Shown: piece by piece, positions 17,327-27,375 of the stretch
Position numbering within the stretch: the first letter of the stretch is position 1
How the letters are laid out: each line of letters begins with the position of its first letter
Source of the DNA: Lachnospiraceae bacterium
Lineage (GTDB): Bacteria; Bacillota; Clostridia; Lachnospirales; Lachnospiraceae
Assembly (NCBI GenBank): GCA_902363665.1
Contig: CABJAW010000010.1
Span: 106,856 to 170,855, forward strand
Length of the DNA: 64,000 bases
Direction of reading: 5' to 3'
Notes under the pieces: model-generated
The model's input: the letters and a program-made list of their open reading frames with translations, nothing else
The model's database searches: none
Told to the model about the DNA's origin: nothing
Position numbers and translations under genes: made by a program

Positions 17327-18460
17327 TTAATAATCCTGATACTCAAGCAGACAGTCTGTGATGTATTTTACATCTTCCATGCTCAGGCTGTAATACATCG
17401 GCAGACGCATCAGCCGCTCACTTTCCTTCGTGGTATAGACATCCTCACCGGAAAATCTTCCGAATTTGAGGCCGGCCGGAGCCGTGTGAAGCGGGATGTA
17501 ATGGAAGACGCACAGCACGCCCTTTTCCTCTTTCATCCAGCGGATCAGTTTCGTTCTCGTCTCAAGGTCTTTTACCTTTATGTAATACATATGTCCGTTG
17601 TGCTCCGTGCCCTCCGGCAGATACGGACGCTCGATCAGTCCCTTTTTCTCCAGCGGTGCAAGGTGTTCATGATAATAATCAAAGATCGCACGGCGCTTTT
17701 CATTGATCTCGTCCATCTTTTCAAGCTGTGCATACAGATACGCTGCATTCAGATCGCTTGGCAGATAGGAGGAACCATAATTTACCCAGGTGTACTTATC
17801 GATCTGACCACGGAAAAATTTGCTGCGGTTCGTTCCTTTTTCTCTTAAAATCTCAGCGCGTTCCAGATACGAATCGTCCTGGAACAGGAGTGCCCCGCCC
17901 TCTCCCATCGTATAATTCTTTGTCTCATGGAAGCTGTAGCAGCCAAAATCACCGATCGTTCCGAGCGCTCTCCCCTTATACCATGCGTTCACGCCCTGTG
18001 CTGCATCCTCCACCACTTTCAGGTTGTGGCGCCTTGCGATATCCATGATCGTGTCCATCTCACAGGCCACACCGGCATAGTGCACCGGCACGATCACCTT
18101 TGTGTGCTCCGTGATCGCCGCCTCGATCTTTGTCTCATCAATGTTCATCGTCTCCGGATGCACGTCGACAAACACGATCTTTGCGCCCTGCAATACAAAC
18201 GCGTCCGCCGTCGATACAAAGGTGTAGGCAGGCATGATCACCTCATCGCCCGGCTGCAGATCACACAGAAACGCTGCCATTTCAAGTGCATGTGTGCATG
18301 AGGTGGTCAACAGTACATTTTTTGAATGAAAATGCTCTTTCATAAACGCAGAGCATTTTTTTGTGAACGGACCGTCACCGCACAGCTTTGCACCTGCGAT
18401 CGCCTGCTGCATATACTCTACTTCTTTGCCCACGTACGGGGCTCTGTTAAAATCTATCAT
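17327..18460 (-). CDS. rffA: dTDP-4-amino-4,6-dideoxygalactose transaminase (RffA/WecE type)
   Basis: 377 residues, matching the 376 of enterobacterial WecE. PLP-dependent DegT/DnrJ/EryC1 fold: YTFVSTADAFVLQGAKIVFV, EDAAQGVNAWYKG, and the PLP-lysine in SFHETKN (Lys181) followed by GEGGAL. It converts dTDP-4-keto-6-deoxyglucose with glutamate to dTDP-Fuc4N, a sugar donor. The gene has AAGGAG nine bases before its ATG and sits immediately before a two-domain glycosyltransferase. That implies an amino-dideoxy sugar in this polymer, a feature better known from Gram-negative enterobacterial common antigen. Confidence 0.92.
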   Translation of the reverse strand: MIDFNRAPYVGKEVEYMQQAIAGAKLCGDGPFTKKCSAFMKEHFHSKNVLLTTSCTHALEMAAFLCDLQPGDEVIMPAYTFVSTADAFVLQGAKIVFVDVHPETMNIDETKIEAAITEHTKVIVPVHYAGVACEMDTIMDIARRHNLKVVEDAAQGVNAWYKGRALGTIGDFGCYSFHETKNYTMGEGGALLFQDDSYLERAEILREKGTNRSKFFRGQIDKYTWVNYGSSYLPSDLNAAYLYAQLEKMDEINEKRRAIFDYYHEHLAPLEKKGLIERPYLPEGTEHNGHMYYIKVKDLETRTKLIRWMKEEKGVLCVFHYIPLHTAPAGLKFGRFSGEDVYTTKESERLMRLPMYYSLSMEDVKYITDCLLEYQDY

Positions 18461-18610
18461 AATTTTTCACTCCTTCTTGGAAGATTCTGTACTCTCTGTC
18501 TGATGCTCCGTCCGCTCCGGCACAGACTGTGAATAAAAGCCACTGTTTGTTTTCCTTTCTTTCCACTTTTTTCAGGGGTATTGGAAACACATTCCTCCAC
18601 GAAACGATGG

Positions 18611-20179
18611 CTAGCCCGGAATAAACAGATGCAGAAACGTCACGATCCATCCCTGATTGGAAAACCACGGAAACCGCACGTCTGCCAACCATCCCATGGA
18701 TGGAACAAACGTCGGGATATAGACGGAGATAAACGCCGCCAGAAATACATGAAGCACCGCATACAGAAGCGGGAACATCAGAAGATACCCCACCCATTTT
18801 TTGAAAAACAGCGTCATTATACGCTGTGTGCCAGCTGCCACAAAGTACGCAAGCGGCACGATCAGAGGCATGATATAACGCCCCTGCGGCTGAAAATCAT
18901 CGGTATAAGAATACACAAGTGACAGCAATATCGGTATTATGATACAGCAACCAAACGAAATCTGCAACAGAAAGAAGTTTGCCGTGTGCAATTTCATTCC
19001 GGGAATGGTAAAAGATACCGGTACTTTTTCTTTTTTCGTCCACCGGACGGCCAGATTCCACGCCAGCTTCACGGCTGCCAGCAGCAGGCAGAGCACACAG
19101 CCAACCATGCCAAGCAGCACAAGCCTTTTTGGTATTTCATAAATATCAAGTCCCAGCGGATACTTCAGATATCCGAAATAACCGATCGTACTTCGGTATG
19201 TCGTCCGGATCCAGTCCATTCCGCCCGTATCCTCGCTTCTTAACATTTCGTCAATCGGCGTACCCTGTTCCTCCAGGGACTTTTTCACCGACGGCTTAAA
19301 TTCCTCCTGCGCGTACAGTTCCCCGTATTTTTCCGGCGCATGCAGTCCGAGGAAATCCCCATCATACAAAATGGCACAGCGGATAAACCACCAGCCACAC
19401 AGCAGAAACACGACAGCAGTAATGTACAATCCGCGTTTCAAAATGATGCCCGTGCAGATTTTTGCTCCCTTTTTCCGGTAAAACACGATCAGCGAACCGA
19501 CGAACATCACAACAGAAAACAGTGCAAATCCATATGCATTGAAATACGACATCGCACAGACGGCAACGCCGACCGCCAGATGCGTACAGCTTTTCCGGTC
19601 CCATTTTTGCTCCATTCCAAAAATCCAGCCATAAATCAGCATTGCAGAGGAGAAGACCGCCGTTCCGTCCGTATTCACATAGACGAACAGGTACAAAAGC
19701 TGCGGAAGCATTGCAAGGAGCGCTACAAAATAAATGCGGAACACCTGATTTTGAAACAGCCTGCGCGAAATCTTCAGCACATACCAGTAAAATCCCATGC
19801 CGAAAAAGACATTGATGCAGCGCGCTGCCATCAAAAGTGCATGCTCTGAGCTGTTAAAAATTCCCACGATCCGCATCAGATATCCGCCAAGGATATAAGG
19901 CAGGATCGGATGAAACGCATAGGAAATCCCCCACATCTTATTCAGTACTTCCTCATCCCATCCCGCCGGCAGTGTGCCGTGCCGGTAGATGTAGGTGGGC
20001 ACAAGATATCGCATCTTTTCATCCGGTGCCTCGTTGAATGGAAGGATCCAGGCAAGGTAAAACAAAAATACGCCCATGAGAAGGACAAAGAACAGGTCCG
20101 CCGGGTGATCCGGTGATCTTTCCCACAGCCCGTCAATTTTCCGATTGATCTGCTGCCATGCAGCCGTCACTTTTTTCAT
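18611..20179 (-). CDS. Multi-spanning membrane protein, DUF2142/GT-C-like
   Basis: 522 residues with about ten membrane segments. After the first (about 28-47) an outside loop carries the acidic motif NEAPDEKMRY. A late loop has FQPQGRYIMPL, the pattern seen in DUF2142 and related lipid-linked-sugar (GT-C) transferases. The large extracellular loop at about 285-350 is hydrophilic. It lies between glycosyltransferase genes, 12 bases after the stop of the 816-residue GT, and may add a side sugar on the outer face from a polyprenyl-phosphate donor. Function is inferred from fold and place only. Confidence 0.75.
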   Translation of the reverse strand: MKKVTAAWQQINRKIDGLWERSPDHPADLFFVLLMGVFLFYLAWILPFNEAPDEKMRYLVPTYIYRHGTLPAGWDEEVLNKMWGISYAFHPILPYILGGYLMRIVGIFNSSEHALLMAARCINVFFGMGFYWYVLKISRRLFQNQVFRIYFVALLAMLPQLLYLFVYVNTDGTAVFSSAMLIYGWIFGMEQKWDRKSCTHLAVGVAVCAMSYFNAYGFALFSVVMFVGSLIVFYRKKGAKICTGIILKRGLYITAVVFLLCGWWFIRCAILYDGDFLGLHAPEKYGELYAQEEFKPSVKKSLEEQGTPIDEMLRSEDTGGMDWIRTTYRSTIGYFGYLKYPLGLDIYEIPKRLVLLGMVGCVLCLLLAAVKLAWNLAVRWTKKEKVPVSFTIPGMKLHTANFFLLQISFGCCIIIPILLSLVYSYTDDFQPQGRYIMPLIVPLAYFVAAGTQRIMTLFFKKWVGYLLMFPLLYAVLHVFLAAFISVYIPTFVPSMGWLADVRFPWFSNQGWIVTFLHLFIPG

Positions 20180-20191
20180 AAACCATCCTCT

Positions 20192-22642
20192 TTACAGCTT
20201 CAGCGAGAAGTCCGCCTTATCCAGCGACAGGTTCGGGTTGTAATATGGATCGCCCGCCTTCACCTGATCGCCCCATCTGGAAAGGAACTGCGCGACCTCC
20301 CCGTTGAACCGCTCGATCTTTTCCTGTGTGTTTTCCAGTCCGCGCGACTTTGACTCATAATGGTACAGCTCTGCGCGCGGATTATAGACAACGAGGTATC
20401 CTTTTTCCCGCACTTTCATGCAGAAATCAATGTCATTAAATGCTACCTTCAGATGCTCAGAAAGCCCGCCGACCTCACGGTATACCGCCGCCTTTACCAT
20501 CATGCAGGCCGCTGTCACCGCACTGTAATCGCGCATGCAGATGATCTGGGAGAAATAACCGTTGTCACTTCTGCTCTGTCCGATAAACGCATGGCCTGCG
20601 ATCCCGCCAAAGCCGAGCACCACGCCCGCATGCTGGATCGTGTCATCCTCATAATACAGCCGCGCACCGACGATACCGACATCCTTTCGCTGGCAGACAC
20701 CGAGCAGCTGGCGCAGATCATCTTCCCGGATCAGTTCTGTATCGTTGTTGAGCAGCAGGAAATAGTCGCCCTTTGCGTGGGCTGCACCGAAATTGTTAAT
20801 CGCAGAATAATTGAAGTCCCCCTTGTAATAAACCACATGGATCTTCGCATTTTCTGCCTCAAGCTTTTTATAGCCCTCAAAAGTCTCCGGCTCGGTGCTG
20901 TTGTTTTCAATAATGATATACTCATAATTTTTGTAATCCGACAGACGTTCGATCGAGTCAATACACTTCGTCAGATCCGCCAGATGATCTTTATTCGGAA
21001 TCAGAATCGAGATCAGCGGCTCTCCAATGATCTCATAATCTGTCTCGTAAAGTCCCGGATACGCGCCTTCGTGCACAGTTGCCCGGATCCCCAGCCGGTC
21101 ATAGTGTGCCTGAACCGCCCGGCAACCCGCCGTAAACGCATACCGCTTACTCTCCGGATTTTCCGCTGTCGAATCCTGATGGGTCCGCCAGTGATACAGA
21201 ATCTTCGGAATGTGCACGATCTGCTCCGGCTTCGTGTGCTCGGTGCAGCGCAGCACAAAATCATAATCCTGTGCGCCGTCGTACGCCGGATCCAAAGTTC
21301 CCGCCGCATCAAGCAGTTCCCGCTTTACCACGACGAGGTGGCAAAAATAGTTCATGCTGCACAGAAGATCCGGGTTGTAATCCGATTTAAAATGCGGCTG
21401 AAAATACTTCTTTCCTTTTCCGTCGACCTTGTCCTCGTCTGTATAGAGCAAAGCCGTCTCCGGTTTTTCCTGCAAAATTTTCACACACTCATACAGCGCA
21501 TCCGGTGCAAACAGATCATCATGATCGCCAAAGGCGATGAAATCTCCGGTTGCTTCCGCAAGAGCTGCGTTTGTATTTTCTGCAATGCGAAGCTGTTTCT
21601 TATTCCTCACGATTTTCAGTTTCTCTGCCTTTTTCGCGTAAGCATGCTCAAGTTCATCCAGAAATCCGTCAAGCGGAGAGTGCTCCCCGCTGCCATCTGA
21701 CAGTACCAGCTCCCAGTTTGGGTATGTCTGCTCCTCCACTGAACGAATCACCTCGCGCAGAAAATGCTCCGGTGTACGATAGAGTGGGATCACAATACTG
21801 ATCTTCGGCGCATACGCAAACTTCACTTCGCGCTGGCGCACAAGCTCTGATGGTTTTGTACCGTACTTCCTTCTCCACCGCTCGTAGCTGATCGAATCAC
21901 TGCCAAGCAGGACATCAGAGACGCGTCTTGTAAACTGCCTCAGGCCTTTCCGCTTCAGATAGAGCATACTCTTCTTGCAGATCGTTGCCAGATCTTCCTT
22001 CCCGGAGAGCATTTTTTTACAGTTGACAAGATACAGCACCTTTTTTCCGCCGCCCTTTAACGCCAGGCGCAGATAATTCTCTTTGGGAGCTTCAAAGGTC
22101 AGTTCAAAGCCGTGTGTCTCATCAGGCACGGCCTCCGGAAATTCACCGAGAATATCCATTCTCTTCTGTTCTGTACATGCGGCACCAAGCGGTGTGCCGC
22201 TTCCATCCAGCACAGCGATCTGGGCATGCTCACAGCCCATATACCAGCCGCGCAGCTGATACCGCCCATCCGGAAGCACACGCAGCTGCTCCATCCAGGA
22301 TTCCAGATGCTGCTTCAGCCGTGCCAGTGATGCGGATGAGGCATGATAAACAGGAACACGCGTTTCTCCATTTTTCCAGAAAACCTTCAGATTTCCAGCG
22401 CTGTTTCCAAGCGGAATGCGCAGAAAATATTCCTGTTCCACATTTGTCTTGTAGCGAAGATATTTTTTTGTGACCTCCACACCGCTTTGTGTCTGCACCG
22501 TCAGTTCCGTCTCTTTTCCATCCAGAAATGCTTCAAATACCGCCTGCTCCGGCTGCTCCTCCTCAAACCAGCCCTGGATCACCAGCGTATCCGGCTGCTT
22601 TATGTCAAAGCGAACGCGTTCCCGGTTAAATTTTGTTTTCAT
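20192..22642 (-). CDS. Large GT2 glycosyltransferase with two N-terminal beta modules (tandem paralogue 2)
   Basis: About 816 residues from the ATG at 22642 (AGGAGAGG upstream); the open frame reaches a GTG at 22699 without a clear ribosome site. The N-terminal part (1-240) holds two beta-sandwich-like units (for example LVIQGWFEEEQPEQAVFEAF and YQLRGWYMGCEHAQIAVLDG). Tandem GT-A domains follow at about 285-515 (SIVIPLYRTPEHFLREV, DHDDLFAPDA, DGAQDYDFVLRCTEHT) and 545-800 (ISILIPNKDHLADLTKC, NNDTELIREDDL, FNDIDFCMKVREKGY). It is a paralogue of the 15510 and 22794 genes. It likely polymerises or extends the main chain. Confidence 0.88.
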   Translation of the reverse strand: MKTKFNRERVRFDIKQPDTLVIQGWFEEEQPEQAVFEAFLDGKETELTVQTQSGVEVTKKYLRYKTNVEQEYFLRIPLGNSAGNLKVFWKNGETRVPVYHASSASLARLKQHLESWMEQLRVLPDGRYQLRGWYMGCEHAQIAVLDGSGTPLGAACTEQKRMDILGEFPEAVPDETHGFELTFEAPKENYLRLALKGGGKKVLYLVNCKKMLSGKEDLATICKKSMLYLKRKGLRQFTRRVSDVLLGSDSISYERWRRKYGTKPSELVRQREVKFAYAPKISIVIPLYRTPEHFLREVIRSVEEQTYPNWELVLSDGSGEHSPLDGFLDELEHAYAKKAEKLKIVRNKKQLRIAENTNAALAEATGDFIAFGDHDDLFAPDALYECVKILQEKPETALLYTDEDKVDGKGKKYFQPHFKSDYNPDLLCSMNYFCHLVVVKRELLDAAGTLDPAYDGAQDYDFVLRCTEHTKPEQIVHIPKILYHWRTHQDSTAENPESKRYAFTAGCRAVQAHYDRLGIRATVHEGAYPGLYETDYEIIGEPLISILIPNKDHLADLTKCIDSIERLSDYKNYEYIIIENNSTEPETFEGYKKLEAENAKIHVVYYKGDFNYSAINNFGAAHAKGDYFLLLNNDTELIREDDLRQLLGVCQRKDVGIVGARLYYEDDTIQHAGVVLGFGGIAGHAFIGQSRSDNGYFSQIICMRDYSAVTAACMMVKAAVYREVGGLSEHLKVAFNDIDFCMKVREKGYLVVYNPRAELYHYESKSRGLENTQEKIERFNGEVAQFLSRWGDQVKAGDPYYNPNLSLDKADFSLKL

Positions 22643-22793
22643 GTGTTTCCCGTCCTCTCCTGCTTTCCGCCAGCTGTTTTTGTCTGGCTGCTTCTCCACA
22701 AACTCTGACCTGCTGAATCTGCTTTCATACTCATTTATTTCCCGGAAGTCAGGATATCATTTTTCTCTGTCAGGCACTGCCGCCGTGTTTTCC

Positions 22794-25040
22794 TCACTGA
22801 CTGTCCGGATACACGACATGCTCTCCCGGTTTTCTGAGTGAGCAGTCCGTCTTCGTAAGAGAAAGGTCCGGGCTGTAGTACGGATCCCCCTGCTCCAGCT
22901 CTTTTTCCCAGCGTCTGCAGAAAATTCCGGCTTCCCTGCTCAGGCGGTCTTTTTTCTCCTTTGAATCCTCCAGGCCACGCGACTTCGACTCATAATGGGT
23001 CAGCTCTGCGTACGGGGTGAACGCAACCAGGTATCCGGCCCTCCGTACCTTCATGCAGTAATCGATATCATTGTAAGCGACTGCCAGTTCCTCCGTCAGG
23101 CCGCCGACGGCCTCATAGACCGTGCGCTTCGTCATCATACATGCTGCTGTCACAGCACTGACGTCCTGCACGGACTTCAGCCTTCCCGCATAGCCGTCCG
23201 CATCCCCCGATGCCCCGATAAAGAGATGGCTCGCCACGCCGCACAGCCCGATCACGACACCCGCATGCTGGATCGTCCCATCCGGGTAATACAGCTTTGC
23301 ACCGACCACTCCGATATCCTTTTGCTGGCAGAGACCAAGCAGCTCTTCGATCCATCCGCCTGACCGTACTTCTGTGTCGTTGTTCAAAAGAAGCAGATAC
23401 TCGCCCTTTGTATACGGAAGTGCAAAATTGTGGATTGCAGAATAATTAAAGCTTCCGGGATAGCGCACGATGCGCAGTCTTTCCGATCGTACAAGATCTG
23501 CATACTCTGGAATTTTCCCGGATTCCAGATCCCGATAAAATGCTTCCGTCTCCTGCTGCTCACTGTTGTTCTCAATAATCACGATCTCATACGACGCATA
23601 CGTCGTCTTCTCCACAATCGAGGTAAGGCAGGTCATAAGATCCGCGATATGGTCCTTATTCGGAATCAGGATCGATACAAGCGGCTGCTCCAGAAGTGCA
23701 AAGCGCGTCCGATACCTTCCGAGCATCTCTGTATTTTCCACCTGTGCCTGAATCCCGACTCTTTTATAATGTGCTTCCAGCGCCCTGCGTCCTGCCTCAA
23801 ATGCATATGCCTTGCTTGCAGGATTGCCGGCTGTCGACATCGGATGGGTCCGCCAGTGATACAAAACCCTGGGAATGTGGTGAATTCTTTCTGCCTGTTC
23901 GCAGCAGCGAAGCACAAAATCATAATCCTGCGCACCGTCATACTCCCGGTTTAAAAGGCCAACCTTTTTCAGAAGATCACGCCGCAGCGCAAACAGATGG
24001 CAGATATAATTATTGCAGCAAAGCAACTCCCGGTTGTAATCCGGTTTAAAATGCGGACCGAAATATGCCGTGCCGGACCGGTTTACCTTATCTTCGTCGG
24101 TATAGATCACATCGATCTTCGGATCCTGATTCACCGCTTTTGCCATCTCAAAAAACGCACTTCGTTCCAGTACATCATCGTGATCGGCAAACACAATAAA
24201 ATCGCCCTTTGCCATTCGAAGTGCCTCATTTGTGTTTTCCGAAATGCCGCGGTTCTCTTTCAGTTTCCGGTAACGCAGCCGTTTATCTGCTGCGTAATGC
24301 TTTTTCAGAAATTCCCTCACCGACGGATCGCTGCTTCCATCCGCAAGGCACAGCTCCACATCTGGATACGTCTGCTGCAGCACCGAATCCACGATCTCTT
24401 TCAAAAAAGGCTTCGGCGTGTTATAAAGCGGGATCACCACACTGAAAAGCGGCCTGTCTGCAAAATTTTCCGCAGCTTTTTGCTGGGCATGCGCTTCCTT
24501 TCCGTGTACCATCCGGCTTCGGATCCACAGATCGTAATCCGGCTCAAGGCCTTCCTTTTTCTCTTTGTGCAGCCGTATCCTGCGTTCCAGCCAGCTGGAC
24601 GCGCGGATCTGAACGCGGATTTTCAGTTCTTCCCGGCTGTTTTTTCTTCCGTTTCCCGCGATTTCTCCTTTGATATCCTTTTCTGAAACTTCCTGTGAAA
24701 TGCTCTCTCCCGGATTTCTTTTTAAATTTCCATCCACATTTTTTTCTGCACGCACCACGATCCATACCGTCGCCGCATCCAGAACTGCCCGGTCGATCAG
24801 GATATGAAAACCGCCCGCGTAATCTTCCGGCTTTCCAAACAGTTCGTTGACATCGCTGCGTACTAGGCGTTCCACATACACCGGGATTTCTTTTCCGCCT
24901 GCATCCTGCACTTTAAGGATCGTCGCCGCATCTGATTTTCGGTCAAGTGCCCAGCCGCGCACCATCACATTTCCGTACCGGCTCTCGATCCGGTCTACAT
25001 TTGCCGCAAGACCTGTATTTCTTTTCAGAAAATTTTTCAT
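22794..25040 (-). CDS. Large GT2 glycosyltransferase with one N-terminal beta module (tandem paralogue 3)
   Basis: 748 residues; the ATG at 25040 has GGAGG seven bases upstream and overlaps the methyltransferase stop as ATGA, so the two are translationally coupled. An N-terminal module of about 100 residues (VMVRGWALDRKSDAATILKV) precedes a basic linker. Tandem GT-A domains follow (SVVIPLYNTPKPFLKEIVD, DHDDVLERSA, DGAQDYDFVLRCCEQA; then VSILIPNKDHIADLMTC, NNDTEVRSGGWIEELLG, YNDIDYCMKVRRAGY). The same conserved block HIPRVLYHWRTHPMSTA is present in its two paralogues. The donor is unknown. Confidence 0.88.
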   Translation of the reverse strand: MKNFLKRNTGLAANVDRIESRYGNVMVRGWALDRKSDAATILKVQDAGGKEIPVYVERLVRSDVNELFGKPEDYAGGFHILIDRAVLDAATVWIVVRAEKNVDGNLKRNPGESISQEVSEKDIKGEIAGNGRKNSREELKIRVQIRASSWLERRIRLHKEKKEGLEPDYDLWIRSRMVHGKEAHAQQKAAENFADRPLFSVVIPLYNTPKPFLKEIVDSVLQQTYPDVELCLADGSSDPSVREFLKKHYAADKRLRYRKLKENRGISENTNEALRMAKGDFIVFADHDDVLERSAFFEMAKAVNQDPKIDVIYTDEDKVNRSGTAYFGPHFKPDYNRELLCCNNYICHLFALRRDLLKKVGLLNREYDGAQDYDFVLRCCEQAERIHHIPRVLYHWRTHPMSTAGNPASKAYAFEAGRRALEAHYKRVGIQAQVENTEMLGRYRTRFALLEQPLVSILIPNKDHIADLMTCLTSIVEKTTYASYEIVIIENNSEQQETEAFYRDLESGKIPEYADLVRSERLRIVRYPGSFNYSAIHNFALPYTKGEYLLLLNNDTEVRSGGWIEELLGLCQQKDIGVVGAKLYYPDGTIQHAGVVIGLCGVASHLFIGASGDADGYAGRLKSVQDVSAVTAACMMTKRTVYEAVGGLTEELAVAYNDIDYCMKVRRAGYLVAFTPYAELTHYESKSRGLEDSKEKKDRLSREAGIFCRRWEKELEQGDPYYSPDLSLTKTDCSLRKPGEHVVYPDSQ

Positions 25041-27217
25041 CTTCTGCCCTCCGGCTTTATCTTCTGATAGAGCTTCCATGCCTTCGTCTGCTCCATCCAG
25101 CGAATCCGTCCGTTTTGCGCAAGCACCGTCTCGCGCACCAGGCCGGTCAACGGCTGTGCCAGGAATGTCAGCTCCACAATGCCATCCTGATATGGCAGTT
25201 TGTGAATCACAAGCTGTGGATCTTCTGTGTCAAACACATAATCTCCGTTCGGCGCCTGCTCTCCGTTTGCCTGCAGCGCAAGCGCATAGCCTTTGAGGCT
25301 GAGATGTTTCACGCGCACCACGCATTTTGCCTCGCACGGGTCGATGCGCAGCGCCTTTGTTCCCTCCGGCAGTTCAATGCGCAGCGACACCTCACCCTCG
25401 CCCGGCACCTGATATTTTTTCCAGCTCCACGTGCCAAATCCACGTCCGTCATCAAAATAGACTTCTACCCGGCGCATCGCATGTGCATACTTCCGTTCCT
25501 TTTCGACCAGCGGCAGCACCGGAAGCACACCCTCCGAAATATCGTCATACAGCTTCCACACCGGTGTATACGTCCCTAAAATATAGGCCTGAAATCTGTG
25601 CTCCATCTGCGCGAACGTCTCCCGCTCCGTCTCTGTAATACCGAAAAGCTCATAGAGATTCTGATGCACCAGCTCATCCCGTTTGGAATTTCCGAGAATA
25701 TAATAATACAGACAGCGGTACTGCAGAAAACGCAGCGGCACCGGAAAATCAAACGTCCACTCATAATCGATCAGTTCATAGCCATCTCCCACGGCAACCG
25801 CATTGGAAAAAATCATATCCACATCCGAAATCTTTCTGCAGGGCTGCGGACGTTCAAAAAATACTTCTCCGAACACCCTGCGGAAGCCAGCGGTCATCTG
25901 GAATGTCTCCTCCGACTCTGAAAAGAATGCAAAATAGCTCTGGATTTTTCCAAGAAGCGCCTCAAACTGCTTTTTTTCCAGCAGTTCATCCAGCTCTTCC
26001 TCCAGTGTACGCCCGGCCAGAAACGGAAAAACAGCAGTCTCTCCTTCGATTGTACATGGATTGACCCGCAGCTTTGTGCCGGAAAGATCCCGCTCCAGTC
26101 CACAATATTTCTCATACAATCCCTTCACATGTCCCTCTGCCTGCGGATAAGCGGCAAACTTTCGCACGCGGCGGCACCCGTTTTCCGCCGTCTCGATCTG
26201 GGTCCGAATACAGAATTTCCGACTGCGTTCATTCGAATATTTGACATATCCACAGTGGTATGCCGTTTTTTCTGAGTTATCCACTGCCAATCCTGCCTTA
26301 TCCTCTGCAATCACAAAAAAGGAATTGGAAAACTGCTCAAACAGCCCGCTTTCAAGCAGGGAGTCATACACCCGCTCCTCTGAAAACAGCTGCATCCGCT
26401 CACGGTCCAGATTCTGGCGGTTGCGGTTTAATTCGCCTTTTTTCGGCAGACGGTTTTTTGAATAGATCTGCTCCGGAAATTTATAGTCCGGATAGGGATA
26501 ATAAAAATCCAGTTTTCCATAACCAGATTGCCTAAGCAGCGCTTCCAGCTCCGGCTTCGAAAAGGTCCGAACGTAATCAGTCGTCGGATATCCCTCAAGT
26601 CCCTCGAAATAAAGCCCTGTGTGATCCTCCGTCGCACCTGCCCAGTACTTCAGGCCGAGGCGGTTCTCAATCGCGATCACCAGACGTCCGCCCGGCGCCA
26701 GATGTGTCCGGATCCGGGAAAGATACTCCGTAAACGGATTCTCTCCCTGAATTGAAAACTGCGCATATTCCAGCACGCCGATCAGTGTGATCAGATCGTA
26801 CTTCTGCTCCAGTTTCGGCTCGATATCCTGAAAATTCCCGACGAGAAACGTCAGATTTTCGCAGTCCCGATGACGGTACGCATTGATCAGACAGCGTTTT
26901 CGCGACAGATCGATGCAGGTCACTTCGGCAGCACTGCGGCAGAGCGCTCCTGTGATCGCACCCGGTCCTCCACCGATCTCCAGCACGCGGTCTGTTTTTT
27001 TAAGCGGAAACCAGCTGATGATATTTTCCCGCAGTGCGGAAAAATGATAGAGGATCGGCCAGCTCTTTTTTTCTGTGATCACACGGTCATATTCTTCTGG
27101 TGCGCAGTTTTTTGCGATCTCCAGCATTTCATCCTCAATGGCACCGTCCGTATATTTATCTTCTCCGGTATAAAAGTGGTAATCCAGCACCGCTTTTCCG
27201 ATCTGTTCTCGTTCCAT
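25037..27217 (-). CDS. SAM-dependent methyltransferase with large C-terminal extension
   Basis: 726 residues. The class I methyltransferase fold is at about 60-240: motif I VLEIGGGPGAITGAL, acidic CIDLSRKR, GNFQDIEP, and YDLITLIGVLEYAQF. A C-terminal half of nearly 450 residues has no motif I can name; part (about 380-560) resembles a kinase-like or sugar-binding fold only loosely. Start ATG has GGAGG upstream; its stop overlaps the next GT gene (ATGA). In polysaccharide clusters such enzymes methylate a terminal sugar or set chain length with Wzt; that role is inference. Confidence 0.85.
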   Translation of the reverse strand: MEREQIGKAVLDYHFYTGEDKYTDGAIEDEMLEIAKNCAPEEYDRVITEKKSWPILYHFSALRENIISWFPLKKTDRVLEIGGGPGAITGALCRSAAEVTCIDLSRKRCLINAYRHRDCENLTFLVGNFQDIEPKLEQKYDLITLIGVLEYAQFSIQGENPFTEYLSRIRTHLAPGGRLVIAIENRLGLKYWAGATEDHTGLYFEGLEGYPTTDYVRTFSKPELEALLRQSGYGKLDFYYPYPDYKFPEQIYSKNRLPKKGELNRNRQNLDRERMQLFSEERVYDSLLESGLFEQFSNSFFVIAEDKAGLAVDNSEKTAYHCGYVKYSNERSRKFCIRTQIETAENGCRRVRKFAAYPQAEGHVKGLYEKYCGLERDLSGTKLRVNPCTIEGETAVFPFLAGRTLEEELDELLEKKQFEALLGKIQSYFAFFSESEETFQMTAGFRRVFGEVFFERPQPCRKISDVDMIFSNAVAVGDGYELIDYEWTFDFPVPLRFLQYRCLYYYILGNSKRDELVHQNLYELFGITETERETFAQMEHRFQAYILGTYTPVWKLYDDISEGVLPVLPLVEKERKYAHAMRRVEVYFDDGRGFGTWSWKKYQVPGEGEVSLRIELPEGTKALRIDPCEAKCVVRVKHLSLKGYALALQANGEQAPNGDYVFDTEDPQLVIHKLPYQDGIVELTFLAQPLTGLVRETVLAQNGRIRWMEQTKAWKLYQKIKPEGRR

Positions 27218-27375
27218 CGCCTTCCTCCTCTTCTTGTTCTGTTCAAATTTTTTCTTACATTTTCGTGCTTACTGTCCTTATTTTATATTTCTTTTTCTCT
27301 TTTCGTTTTATTTCTGGTATTCATAGATTTCCCGGCATTTTGTGCACAGATCCATCATTTTCAGTTATCCTGAAT

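Noticed and set aside
20360..21700. 446-codon plus-strand frame opposite a glycosyltransferase
   Set aside because: It mirrors conserved GT2 motifs in reverse; similar shadows recur opposite the two paralogues, as expected from codon bias.
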